64,000 bases of DNA, taken from contig CAJTQA010000011.1 of assembly GCA_910578455.1 (NCBI GenBank), forward strand, positions 1-64,000. Reading direction: 5' to 3'. Below the pieces are notes generated by a model, which saw nothing but the letters and a program-made list of their open reading frames with translations, ran no database searches and had not been told where the DNA came from. The position numbers and the translations under genes are program-made. Numbering within the stretch: the stretch's first letter is position 1; every line of letters begins with the position of its first letter. Positions 8,583-17,032 of this stretch are shown here, in pieces. The DNA is from an uncultured Dorea sp. (GTDB taxonomy: Bacteria > Bacillota > Clostridia > Lachnospirales > Lachnospiraceae).

Positions 8583-8789
8583 TTATGCCTGCACAGACTC
8601 TACAGCTTCTTTGTTCATCTGCTCCAATTTTTTCTGCAGCTCCTCGTTGAAATCATCCTCCCGTTTTTTCTGGTTACGGCTGTGTACGATAAGTACGGCA
8701 GCCGTGACTATTGCTACCAGAAGCGCCGGCAGATCCCAGAGGTGCATGCCTAATGTATGATGTAAATATTCATATAAATTATACAGCAT
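8583..8789 (-). CDS. Small single-pass membrane protein, copy 1
   Basis: A 68-residue protein: N-terminal MLYNLYEYLHHTLGM, then WDLPALLVAIVTAAVLIVHS as a single membrane helix, then a charged tail (KKREDDFNEELQKKLEQ) likely to be a cytosolic helix. AAAGGAGG precedes the ATG. It lies between the surface-protein gene and a shorter relative, all on the same strand with short gaps. The operon suggests a small membrane assembly with the surface protein, but no function can be named. Confidence 0.7.
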   Translation of the reverse strand: MLYNLYEYLHHTLGMHLWDLPALLVAIVTAAVLIVHSRNQKKREDDFNEELQKKLEQMNKEAVESVQA

Positions 8790-8825
8790 CTGTCTTTCCT
8801 CCTTTTTCCTGTAATCTGTTTTCGA

Positions 8826-9893
8826 TTATCTGTCAAGCCCCAAACGCCTTCTGGGAGACTCCGTCTCAAATTCATCTCTCAGCTTTGCAACTCTTGCCTG
8901 CTGTCTCTTCATGCTCTTCGTATAGAATACATACACAAGCAATGCTAACATCATCAGCAGGAAGTGCATGATACAGCAGAGATGCCCGGCAAGCTCCCGG
9001 TTTGCCAGCGGAACTTCTTCATCCATTACCGGCACTACATCCACTCCGCCGTCACCTTCGGGAACAATAGCCGCTCCCGGTACCGGTGCTGCCGGTTCTA
9101 ATGGTACTAAAGATACTGCCGGCACTGCCGTATAGACGACAGTAAACTCAACATCTCTTGCCGGCATTCCCTTCACGTCACTTCTTACAAATCTGTAATC
9201 CGGCGCGTAACCCTCAATCTCTGGAGAATTGAACGGTCCGAAGGCCTCTCCCGCCAGATACTGTCCCGTGACATCCGGCGCTGCTATGCCGCCTGCCGCG
9301 TATACATAGTGAATCATCAAGTTATAGATATTCTCTACATTTCTGCCTTCCGTTTCGTCTTCCTTCGGCTCCGGTTCCGGATCTTCCGGAGCAGGCGTCG
9401 TTCCGTTTGCTGCTGCCGCGTTTCTGATTGTTGCATTTGCGTCCGCTCTTTCTATCACATAGCTGCAGTTCAATGTCACAGCCTCTCCTACAGGAAGATT
9501 TTCAATCATTTACAAGCACTGCATGAACTTCCGCCCCGTCCGGCAATGCACCTTTTGGAGCACTCACGGTAATCTTTGCCCCGTCTGACGCAGTTTTTGT
9601 TAATTTCTGCGCCGATCTTTCTTCTACGGTTTCTCTCTCCGCCGGCTCCTCGCTTTCGGAGCTTTCTTCTCTTTCCGTTTCCTCTTCTTCCTCAGTCATT
9701 TCTTCAGCGTCAGGACCCTCTTCAGCTGCTTTTCCTTCTTCCCCTCTTCCCCCGCGCCGTCATCCTTGTTCTCGGCCGGCTCTTCCGTTTCTTCTGCCGC
9801 CTGCAGAAAACCATCCGATGAAAACAGGCATGTTGACGCTGCCAGTATGACTGCCAGCAGCAATGCTGCCCAACGCTTGATGTTCTTTTTCAT
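8826..9893 (-). pseudogene. Membrane-anchored surface protein with MucBP-like domain, split by two frameshifts
   Basis: Read as one protein it has a signal peptide (start ATG 9893, AAAGGAGA upstream), a very acidic linker, a small beta domain (AKITVSAPKGALPDG), a MucBP/InlB-like repeat (residues around LMIHYVYAAGG to FTVVYTAVP), a membrane helix and a basic cytosolic tail. It is broken into three frames: 9893-9696, 9699-9502 and 9509-8826. The first and third share a frame and the middle does not, as expected of one lost and one gained base. The acidic linker continues smoothly in the middle frame through a G-rich run near 9738-9753, pointing to a lost G there. The second shift must fall within about 9502-9510. 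It could also be three overlapping genes, but the domain order argues for one broken gene. Confidence 0.65.
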
Positions 9894-9935
9894 AACTGCT
9901 CTCCTTTCGTACTTCCGCACATGGACTTTCCTCAT

Positions 9936-10153
9936 TTTTATCTCATGTCCTTATCTTCTCAAACAATAAAATCTGAAATATTTCCACACTTCTGAAATTT
10001 TGCTTTCATTTTAAAAGAGAGTCTGAGACAGAAAAAAGGTCCACAAATCAGAAAAATTTTTATTTTTCACTCATAAATGCAAAAAATTTATCCTTATTCA
10101 GAAATCTATGTTATACTGTACCTGACTGTAAGATAATCGGGAGGATATTATCC
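9936..10153. other. Intergenic region between the surface-protein operon and the pilus-like cluster
   Basis: About 220 A+T-rich bases separating two divergent transcription units. A TATACT at 10112-10117 is a possible -10 box for the rightward gene, but no good -35 lies at the correct distance. I see no riboswitch or RNA fold here. Confidence 0.4.
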
Positions 10154-10843
10154 ATGAAAAAATTTGATATATTAAAGACCGTTCAATTGGTTCTTTTCAT
10201 TGGTCTTGCATGCATCGGCCTGTTCAAGATACTGGCGGATGCAAGGCTTTACCATCTCGTCGCAACCGATCCGCAGATTCGTACCCTGTGCATACTGCTG
10301 TGGTCTGTGCTTGTCCTGTCCTTCCTGTTTATATTTTTGGACTTCAGTCATTTCTCTACTTTCAAGAGAGAATATAAGGAACTTGACTTTGCGGTATCTT
10401 CTGATCCGGTGTCCGGCATTGCCAACCGTTACAGCTGTGATACCCTGATAGAAAAATATCTTGACAAGCCTCTTCCTGACAACATCGGATGCATCACGCT
10501 TGATATTACGAATTTAAAGGAAATCAACAGATCTTACGGGCACCTTCGGGGAAATGACCTGATTCGTGAATTTTCCCTGATCTTGCAGACTGCATCTTCA
10601 GGTCTGTGCTTTGTAGGCCGCAATGGCGGAAATGAGTTTATTGCTCTTTTTGAAAATTGCAGCCGCGAGAAACTGAAAACCTTCCTCTCCGGTGTCAGCC
10701 AGCGGGTTTCCGAGCATAATGAGCACTCCGATGCCCTTCCTGTCTTTTTTCGTTACGGAGTTGCTTTTAACGAAGGCCATCCCAGTGGCTCTATCACTGA
10801 ATTGATCGCCCTTTCCGGCAAACGTGCCCGGCGCAGGAAATAA
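10154..10843 (+). CDS. Membrane protein with degenerate GGDEF domain
   Basis: A 229-residue protein with two N-terminal membrane helices (about 8-28 and 44-64) followed by a GGDEF fold. The DxLTGLxNR start motif appears as SDPVSGIANRY. The active-site loop is GGNEF (158-162), so the metal-binding third position is Asn. Catalysis is therefore unlikely, and a role as a cyclic-di-GMP or protein-interaction sensor is more plausible. GGGAGG precedes the ATG. It opens the stretch that leads into the pilus-like cluster, which fits a regulatory role for surface appendages, but this is inference. Confidence 0.8.
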   Translation: MKKFDILKTVQLVLFIGLACIGLFKILADARLYHLVATDPQIRTLCILLWSVLVLSFLFIFLDFSHFSTFKREYKELDFAVSSDPVSGIANRYSCDTLIEKYLDKPLPDNIGCITLDITNLKEINRSYGHLRGNDLIREFSLILQTASSGLCFVGRNGGNEFIALFENCSREKLKTFLSGVSQRVSEHNEHSDALPVFFRYGVAFNEGHPSGSITELIALSGKRARRRK

Positions 10844-10879
10844 ACGCTCATCGGATACATAGAAAGGTGGTTGCGAAAG

Positions 10880-11285
10880 ATGCCCACACTAGATTACAAC
10901 TACATAGCAGACCTGGTATCCCGCGCTGGTCATCGCATGGCTGAATCAGATTAATTTTCGCGTATGCTAAAATTTGCGAAAAAAACAGCAGCGTTATAAT
11001 AAGGAAATGAATGATTATGATGATATGTACTCAGACGGCTCCAGAATCTCCCTCTCTTTTTCTGCGACAAATCCGGAAGATGAGGCGGTACAAAGTGATT
11101 CCAAAGAGTACATAATGAACCAGGTCTTGAAACTCCCCTTTACGGAGGCACAGGTGATCATCCTGAAATATTACAGAGACATGAAACACGACGACATTGC
11201 CCGCCTGATGGATATGAGCAGAAGTTCGGTGAAACGGTATCTTATCAGCGGAAGGGCGCGTTTGGGGAAAATATTGCAGCAGTAA
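10880..11285 (+). pseudogene. Sigma-70 family sigma factor inactivated by internal deletion
   Basis: The start is intact: AGAAAGGTGG, then ATG at 10880 and MPTLDYNYIADLVSRA, the exact opening of a Lachnospiraceae sigma-factor family. At about 10925 the sequence jumps, in another frame, to LVIAWLNQINFRVC, the end of region 2. A TAA follows at 968-970 (10968-10970), then NLRKKQQRYNKEMNDYDDMY and an intact region 4 helix-turn-helix (FTEAQVIILKYYRDMKHDDI) to 11285. Roughly 60 codons (most of region 2) are missing, plus a frameshift and a stop codon. The C-terminal piece could only start from a TTG at 10974 without a ribosome-binding site. The downstream partner genes are intact. Confidence 0.85.
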
Positions 11286-11300
11286 GGGGAATTAATATCT

Positions 11301-12017
11301 ATGTTGCCATTTAGAAAAACAGAAGATCCTAAACTTAATATCAATGATGCCAGCGCCATACTGGAAAGGATATTTGAGGCAAACCATGTCGCACCAAATA
11401 CAATTTCCCTGGAGGAGCTGGTTTCCTACAGCAATTACCGGAAAGAACGTTTTGCCTTGCAGCGGATGATCCTCGTCCTTGTGATGGTACTGTTTTTGCT
11501 GCTCCCGTTCCTGTTTATCGCACCGTTTTTCAGCATATCCCTAAAGCCAGACAGCGCCGTCAACAATCCCGTTTACAGTGTCGAAGTAGATACTTTCATG
11601 CCCGTAGAGCGTATAACTGCCGCAATTGAGGGCCGCAATATACCTGTATATGAGGTGGCATCCCATGTTTATTCAATTGAACCTACAGTAAACGGAAAGA
11701 TGGAAGTAGCCGTCACCCTTGTAAACCGCCAGACCATAGTCCGGCATATTGATGTTATGAACGTTGATCTGGACACGCCCGACGTCCTTTCAAATTCCTT
11801 TGATGAGAAACACTTTTATCTGCGTGTATCAGACAGCGGCTCCGGTGTTAATTTTGAAAAGATCCGGGCTGTATCCTTAAGAGGAGAAGAAACCGCCCCT
11901 CTGTCCTGCGACGAGGCCTCCGGTCAGATCGTCTTCGCTTACCCGGAGGAGACCTTGAATGTCTATATTCCTGACAACGCAGATAATACGCTGCAGCTTG
12001 TTTTAACAGTTCCATAA
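11301..12017 (+). CDS. Membrane protein next to the broken sigma factor (putative partner)
   Basis: A 238-residue protein with a cytosolic N-terminal helix region (DASAILERIFEANHV), one membrane helix (about 53-76) and an extracytoplasmic beta-rich domain of about 160 residues ending in an Ig-like segment. The architecture (cytosolic head, single helix, outer domain) and its place 16 bases after the sigma remnant suggest it once regulated that sigma factor, as anti-sigma proteins do. I recognise no named domain. AAGGGGAATT precedes the ATG. With the sigma factor dead, its present role is open. Confidence 0.65.
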   Translation: MLPFRKTEDPKLNINDASAILERIFEANHVAPNTISLEELVSYSNYRKERFALQRMILVLVMVLFLLLPFLFIAPFFSISLKPDSAVNNPVYSVEVDTFMPVERITAAIEGRNIPVYEVASHVYSIEPTVNGKMEVAVTLVNRQTIVRHIDVMNVDLDTPDVLSNSFDEKHFYLRVSDSGSGVNFEKIRAVSLRGEETAPLSCDEASGQIVFAYPEETLNVYIPDNADNTLQLVLTVP

Positions 12018-12040
12018 TCTTAACGAAAGGAGGCTGTAGA

Positions 12041-13018
12041 ATGTATAAAAAGCCCTTTTGCATCTGTGTTTCATCTTTTGCGCTTATCTTTTCAGCCGCT
12101 TTTTTGTCCGGATGCTCCGGAGACACTTCCGAACCCGCAAGCGTCTCCGACCTGTTTGGTTCCTCGTCAGAAAGCGGGTCGGATGAAAACCATACCGATG
12201 AAAAGCGCGCTACCGTGCATGAATATCTCCTGCCGGAAGCAGCGGGAAAGGTCACTTACGGCAATAAGAATATTTCGATTGACGCATCCAACCTCTCGGA
12301 AGGTTATTTTATGGTTAAGTATGAAGGCGACGCCGACAAAGTAAAATTACAGCTGCATACCCCCGACGGAGAGACGTACACATATACTCTTGCTATAGGC
12401 TCTTATGAGGCATTTCCTTTATCAGCGGGAGATGGAGATTATCACCTTGAAGTATTGGAGCACGCTTACGATGATATGTACGCACTGGCGCATTCCGAAG
12501 ATCTCAAGGTCACGCTCAATGACGAGTTCCGGCCGTTTCTCTACCCGAACCAGTATGTGTGGTTTACGCCCGAATACAAAGCCGTGTCTTACGCTGCAGA
12601 GCTCTCGGACAAAGCTTCCAATGACCTTGACTATGTGGGGCTTGTCTACCGTTATGTTACAGAAAACATCAAATATGACGAGGAGCTTGCCGCCAATGTC
12701 AAATCAGGATACCTACCGGACATCGACAATACTATGGATTCAGGCAAAGGCATCTGTTTTGACTATGCATCCCTGATGGCCGCCATGCTGCGTTCCCAGG
12801 GAATCCCCACAAAGCTGGTGGTAGGATATTCCGGCGACGCGTACCATGCATGGATAAGCGTCTATCTGAAAGAAGCCGGATGGGTTGATAAAGTCATACA
12901 GTTTGACGGGAAGAGCTGGTCCCTCGTGGATCCTACCCTGGCAGCCAATAACAGCGGCCCCTCCGTAAAAAAATATATCGGCGACGGCAGCAATTATACG
13001 GAAAAGTACACTTATTAA
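12041..13018 (+). CDS. Transglutaminase-like domain lipoprotein
   Basis: A 325-residue exported lipoprotein with lipobox FLSGC (Cys25), a Ser/Asp-rich spacer and an N-terminal beta domain. The transglutaminase-like/papain-fold domain has the catalytic Cys in GKGICFDYASL (about 238), His in DAYHAWISVY (about 268) and Asp in WSLVDPT (about 296), so all three are present. Such domains act as peptidases or amide-bond enzymes on the cell surface. AAAGGAGG precedes the ATG. It lies between the sigma-associated membrane protein and the pilus-like genes and may process or crosslink their products. Confidence 0.85.
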   Translation: MYKKPFCICVSSFALIFSAAFLSGCSGDTSEPASVSDLFGSSSESGSDENHTDEKRATVHEYLLPEAAGKVTYGNKNISIDASNLSEGYFMVKYEGDADKVKLQLHTPDGETYTYTLAIGSYEAFPLSAGDGDYHLEVLEHAYDDMYALAHSEDLKVTLNDEFRPFLYPNQYVWFTPEYKAVSYAAELSDKASNDLDYVGLVYRYVTENIKYDEELAANVKSGYLPDIDNTMDSGKGICFDYASLMAAMLRSQGIPTKLVVGYSGDAYHAWISVYLKEAGWVDKVIQFDGKSWSLVDPTLAANNSGPSVKKYIGDGSNYTEKYTY

Positions 13019-13056
13019 TAGCAGATTCAAATAAAACAGATTTTTGGAGGAAGACT

Positions 13057-14112
13057 ATGAAACAGACAAACGCATTTGGAAAATCATTTTCCAGCATTGA
13101 GCTGGCATCCTTTTGCGGACAGGTCGCTCTGATCTTAAAATCAGGCATCTCCGCCCTGGAAGGACTCAACATCATGCTGGAGGACACATTTTCTCCCGAG
13201 GAGGAACCTATCTTAAACGCCCTGATTGACAGCATGCAGGAGACGGGAAGCCTGTACCAGGCTCTTGACGAGACAAAACTGTTTCCTTCCTACATGATCC
13301 ATATGGTGCAGATCGGCGAGGAAACCGGTACGCTCGATGAGGTTATGGCGGCGCTCCAGACCCATTATGAAAGAGAGGACGCAGTGAGCAAGAGCATCCG
13401 CAGCGCGGTGACCTACCCGATGATAATGACCGGCATGATGGTCGCGGTCATTATCGTGCTCCTGGTAAAAGTCATGCCCATCTTCAACCAGGTGTTCGTA
13501 CAGCTCGGTTCGGAGATGACAGGATTCTCCCGGATGCTTATGAATATGGGTACAGCGATTAACCGCTACTCCATCGTGTTCATTGCCCTGCTTATCCTTG
13601 CAGCAGTTTTCATATTGTACGGAACCCGCACGCAGTCCGGGCGGAATATGTGCCGGAATCTGGGCTACAAATTCTCCTTTTCAAGGGCAGTGTATGAGGA
13701 ACTTGCCTCCTGCCGTTTTGCAAGCGGCATGGCGCTTACGTTAAGCAGCGGATTAAATCCCGAACGGAGCATGGAGCTTGTAGATTCCCTGAATGACGAC
13801 CCTCATTTCCAGAAAAAGCTGAATAACTGCCAGAGCCATATAAACGACGGAAAAGACCTTACAGATGCCCTGTTCGCGTCCGGCATCTTTACAGGGATGT
13901 ACGCGCGCATGGCATCAATAGGCTCAAAGACCGGATCCATGGATCAGGTAATGGATACCATCGCCTCCCTCTATCAGGACAACATTGACAACCGCATGAA
14001 TAATATCCTTGCCACGCTTGAGCCTACACTGGTCATTCTTTTATCCCTGATCGTAGGCGTTATCCTGCTGTCCGTCATGCTGCCGTTAATGGGAATCATG
14101 TCAAGCATCTAA
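13057..14112 (+). CDS. PilC/GspF-family inner-membrane platform protein
   Basis: A 351-residue T2SSF protein with two copies of the four-helix cytosolic domain, around SFCGQVALILKSGISALEGL and around ELASCRFASGMALTLSSGLN. Three membrane segments (about 125-150, 170-190, 325-348) fit the family. In type IV pili and type II secretion this protein is the membrane base that couples the cytosolic ATPase to pilin movement. TTGGAGG precedes the ATG. It heads an uninterrupted run with four small pilin-like proteins and a PilT-type ATPase. Confidence 0.9.
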   Translation: MKQTNAFGKSFSSIELASFCGQVALILKSGISALEGLNIMLEDTFSPEEEPILNALIDSMQETGSLYQALDETKLFPSYMIHMVQIGEETGTLDEVMAALQTHYEREDAVSKSIRSAVTYPMIMTGMMVAVIIVLLVKVMPIFNQVFVQLGSEMTGFSRMLMNMGTAINRYSIVFIALLILAAVFILYGTRTQSGRNMCRNLGYKFSFSRAVYEELASCRFASGMALTLSSGLNPERSMELVDSLNDDPHFQKKLNNCQSHINDGKDLTDALFASGIFTGMYARMASIGSKTGSMDQVMDTIASLYQDNIDNRMNNILATLEPTLVILLSLIVGVILLSVMLPLMGIMSSI

Positions 14113-14125
14113 AAGGAGTATTGCT

Positions 14126-14455
14126 ATGAGCCGTTTTCAATATAAGAAACAATCAAATAAACCATCTGGTTTCCTCCTTTCTGTCTGTGTCTTCCTGGCA
14201 GTCATCCTCCTATTCATCGGGGGGCTTTCGTCTCTGTCGGACAGTACAATGAGACGGCAGAAAGAGAGTCTTGAAAATGCGATTACGCGCAGCGTGACTT
14301 ACTGCTATACAGTTGAGGGGGTTTATCCGGAGAATCTTGACTATCTGAAGGATAATTATGGCCTCATCTACGACGAGGATGCCTTCTATGTCGATTACCG
14401 CATAATGGGAGCCAACATTCTGCCGGATATCACGATTATCGAAAAGGAGGATTGA
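14126..14455 (+). CDS. Pilin-like small membrane protein 1
   Basis: A 109-residue protein with a basic N-terminus, a hydrophobic helix after a Gly-Phe junction (NKPSGFLLSVCVFLAVILLF) and a short globular domain with EGVYPENLDYLKDNYG, similar to the first strands of pseudopilins. The Gly/Phe border resembles a type III prepilin cleavage site, but the usual Glu at position +5 is absent. AAAGGAG precedes the ATG. It begins 13 bases after the PilC-like gene. Minor pseudopilin is the best guess. Confidence 0.65.
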   Translation: MSRFQYKKQSNKPSGFLLSVCVFLAVILLFIGGLSSLSDSTMRRQKESLENAITRSVTYCYTVEGVYPENLDYLKDNYGLIYDEDAFYVDYRIMGANILPDITIIEKED

Positions 14456-14459
14456 GAGG

Positions 14460-14942
14460 ATGCGTTTTCGGCTAAAACAGCGGCATATGATAGATTTCTT
14501 ATTTCCTGTCGCGCTATTTTTCGTATTTGCGCTGTCAGCGCTCACTGTAATCCTGCTTGCCACGCAGATTTACCGATCCACAACTGAAAATTCTTCCCTG
14601 AATTATACGGCAAGGACTTCTCTTTCCTATATCTCGGAAAAAGTCCATCAGAATGATTCCAGGCAGAGCATATCCCTTGGAACCTTTGACGGATACGACT
14701 CCCTGGTGCTGAAACATCAGAAAGGCGGCGAGACGTATTACACCTACATTTACTCCTGCCAGGATGAATTAAAAGAACTTTTTTTAAAAGAAGGCGCCAA
14801 GGCCGGCGCGTCTGCCGGGCAAACCATCCTGAAAGTACAGGACTTTTCTATGGAGGAAGTTACTGACGGCCTGTTTTCTATCCGATGCACGGACGAGTCC
14901 GGACGGACAGCGTCCACTCTCGTGGGAGTGCACAGCAACTGA
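14460..14942 (+). CDS. Pilin-like protein 2 (DUF4860-type)
   Basis: A 160-residue protein with an N-terminal membrane helix (HMIDFLFPVALFFVFALSAL) followed by a pilin-like domain (TSLSYISEKVHQNDS, then SLGTFDGYDSLVLKH). The organisation matches DUF4860 proteins of Clostridia, found beside type IV pilus-like ATPases. It starts four bases after its upstream neighbour, and an AAGGAGG sits in that gene's last codons, so translation is probably coupled. Likely a minor pilin or assembly factor at the membrane surface. Confidence 0.7.
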   Translation: MRFRLKQRHMIDFLFPVALFFVFALSALTVILLATQIYRSTTENSSLNYTARTSLSYISEKVHQNDSRQSISLGTFDGYDSLVLKHQKGGETYYTYIYSCQDELKELFLKEGAKAGASAGQTILKVQDFSMEEVTDGLFSIRCTDESGRTASTLVGVHSN

Positions 14943-14978
14943 CAAACACTAAACTATACAGAAAGGAAACCGTTTCTT

Positions 14979-15446
14979 ATGATTCGAAGAAACAGAGCAC
15001 AATCTTCCAGCCTGTTCCTGATGGAACTCATACTTGCAATCCTGTTTTTCTCGATTACAAGTGCTGTCTGCGTACAGTTTTTTGTGAAATCCCATCTCCT
15101 GAGCAAGGAATCTAAAACGCTGTCACAGGCAGTCAGCGAATGTTCCGGCATCGCGGAGATAATCAGCGTTTCAAACAGTGCCGATGCGGTGGCTTCCCTG
15201 CTTAGAGACAGGTATCCTGACAGCGATACAGGACAGGCTGCCGGTTCTCCTGCGGCCATATATTATGATGGCTCATTCTCTCCCTGCGGGGAAGGAGACG
15301 CCGTTTATACCCTTGAGGCAGTTCTGGCAGAGGAGGACGGCATGTTAAGTGCCAGGATGAAAGTAACCGGCCCCGATGATTCGCTCATCTACGAGCTGAG
15401 CACCAGCCACCATATCCCAAGGAGGACAGACTATGAAAAAAGATAA
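14979..15446 (+). CDS. Prepilin-type protein 3
   Basis: A 155-residue protein whose N-terminus (MIRRNRAQSSSLFLMELILA) looks like a type IV prepilin: short basic leader, small residue, then a hydrophobic helix with Glu at position +5. A globular domain of about 115 residues follows, rich in beta strands. AAAGGAAA precedes the ATG. Its 3' end overlaps the next gene by 14 bases. No prepilin peptidase is encoded in the window, so if processed it relies on an enzyme elsewhere. Confidence 0.65.
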   Translation: MIRRNRAQSSSLFLMELILAILFFSITSAVCVQFFVKSHLLSKESKTLSQAVSECSGIAEIISVSNSADAVASLLRDRYPDSDTGQAAGSPAAIYYDGSFSPCGEGDAVYTLEAVLAEEDGMLSARMKVTGPDDSLIYELSTSHHIPRRTDYEKR

Positions 15447-15942
15447 GAACCAATCGTCCTTTACGGCTATCGGCTCATCTTCGCTTTTAGTCGTATTCCT
15501 TGTATTGTGCCTGGCGACTTTTGCCATACTTTCCCTCTCCAGCGCGAAAAGCGACCACTCGTTTACCGAGCGGCTCTCAGCGCATAAAAGCCGTTACTAC
15601 GAGGCATGCTCACAGGCCGAAACAATCCTCGGCAATATCGACCGGCTGCTAGAGCAGACTTACAGATCAGGCACGATGTCGCAAGAGGAATACTTAGATG
15701 CCCTCACCCTTGCATTAATGACCGCCAGCGAAACCCCATGCTCCTACAGCACAGAATCCGGAGAGCCGATCATATCCTACAATGTTCCGGTGGATGAAAA
15801 ACAGACGCTCTTCGTGGAACTAAAAGTAACGGACCCTTCGCAAAGCCCGAATTACTATGAGATACAATCCTGGCATGTTGCGCCTTCCGGCACATGGGAA
15901 AACGACGGCTCCCTCGACCTTATGCCAGTTCAGCAGCCATAA
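15433..15942 (+). CDS. Pilin-like membrane protein 4
   Basis: A 169-residue protein with a hydrophobic N-terminal helix (SSSLLVVFLVLCLATFAILS), an Ala/Glu-rich helical segment (SRYYEACSQAETILGNIDRL) and a beta-rich end. It overlaps the preceding prepilin-like gene by 14 bases, so the two are translated together. I do not recognise a named family. Size, single N-terminal helix and position suggest a larger pseudopilin, as PulK/GspK-type tips are, but this is inference. Confidence 0.6.
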   Translation: MKKDKNQSSFTAIGSSSLLVVFLVLCLATFAILSLSSAKSDHSFTERLSAHKSRYYEACSQAETILGNIDRLLEQTYRSGTMSQEEYLDALTLALMTASETPCSYSTESGEPIISYNVPVDEKQTLFVELKVTDPSQSPNYYEIQSWHVAPSGTWENDGSLDLMPVQQP

Positions 15943-15970
15943 GCATATTTATTTAATGGAGGTTTTCACT

Positions 15971-17026
15971 ATGAATTTACGAACAATCCTGGAGCAGGCA
16001 ATTGCGGAAAAAGCTTCCGATGTATTTATCGTATCCGGACTTCCCGTTTCCTTCCGAAAGGACGGCGTTATCGGCAGGATAAATGATGAAAAGCTGCTGC
16101 CGCCGGAAACAGAATCCCTCTTGACAGAGATTTACCAGCATGCCGGAAACAGAGATCTTAATATTTTATCCGATAACGGCGATGATGATTTTTCGTTTGC
16201 CATCCAGGGCCTCTCCCGTTTCCGCGTCAGCGCATATCTTCAGCGGGGGGCCATGTCAGCCGTGATACGTATCATCACTTTTAATCTTCCGGATTTTAAG
16301 ACTCTTGGAATCCCCGAATATATCATACACCTTGGAGATGCCGGAAAAGGGATGGTTCTTGTCACCGGCCCCGCCGGCAGCGGAAAGTCAACCACCCTTG
16401 CCTGCATTATCGACCAGATTAATAAAAACCAGAAAAAGCATATCATTACGCTGGAAGACCCGCTGGAATATCTGCACAGACACGATAACAGCATCGTGAG
16501 CCAGCGCGAGATCAGCGTGGACACGGACAGCTATGTCACGGCATTGCGGGCGGCGCTGCGTCAGAGCCCGGATGTCATACTTCTTGGAGAGATGCGCGAC
16601 TATGAGACAATAAACGTTGCCATGACCGCTGCCGAGACCGGGCATCTTCTCCTGTCCACCCTCCACACGATCGGCGCCGCCAACACCATTGACCGGATCA
16701 TTGACGTATTCCCGGCAAGCCAGCAGAGGCAGATTGCGGTCCAGCTGTCTATGACATTAAGCGCAGTCGTATCACAGCAGCTTGTTCCCACCGTGGACGG
16801 CGGCGTAGCGCCCGCGCTGGAGATTATGACCGTAACGCCCGCCATCCGCAATATGATTCGGGACAACAAAGTACATCAGATTGATGGAATCATCTATTCC
16901 TCCATGAAAGAAGACATGATATCCATGGACGGCTCCCTCCTTAATCTGTGCAAGGCAGGAACCATCAGCCGTGATATAGCGCTAAAATACGCCTCCAATC
17001 CAGAAATGCTGGGGAAAAAGTTATAA
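15971..17026 (+). CDS. PilT-type secretion/twitching ATPase
   Basis: A 351-residue hexameric motor ATPase. It starts with the short PilT N-domain (AIAEKASDVFIVSGLPVSFR). It then has Walker A GPAGSGKSTTL (about 132), the Asp box HIITLEDPLEYLH, Walker B DVILLGEMRD and the His box ETGHLLLSTLHT. Length and the missing GspE/PilB N-terminal domain make it PilT-like. ATG 15971 with TGGAGG is preferred over upstream in-frame starts. It is the only ATPase in this pilus-like cluster, which is unusual because PilT normally powers retraction while PilB powers extension. Confidence 0.9.
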   Translation: MNLRTILEQAIAEKASDVFIVSGLPVSFRKDGVIGRINDEKLLPPETESLLTEIYQHAGNRDLNILSDNGDDDFSFAIQGLSRFRVSAYLQRGAMSAVIRIITFNLPDFKTLGIPEYIIHLGDAGKGMVLVTGPAGSGKSTTLACIIDQINKNQKKHIITLEDPLEYLHRHDNSIVSQREISVDTDSYVTALRAALRQSPDVILLGEMRDYETINVAMTAAETGHLLLSTLHTIGAANTIDRIIDVFPASQQRQIAVQLSMTLSAVVSQQLVPTVDGGVAPALEIMTVTPAIRNMIRDNKVHQIDGIIYSSMKEDMISMDGSLLNLCKAGTISRDIALKYASNPEMLGKKL

Positions 17027-17032
17027 TGAAAA

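Noticed and set aside
9936..10153. Cyclic-di-GMP riboswitch before the GGDEF/pilus-like region
   Set aside because: No GEMM-type conserved core or tetraloop/receptor pattern could be seen.
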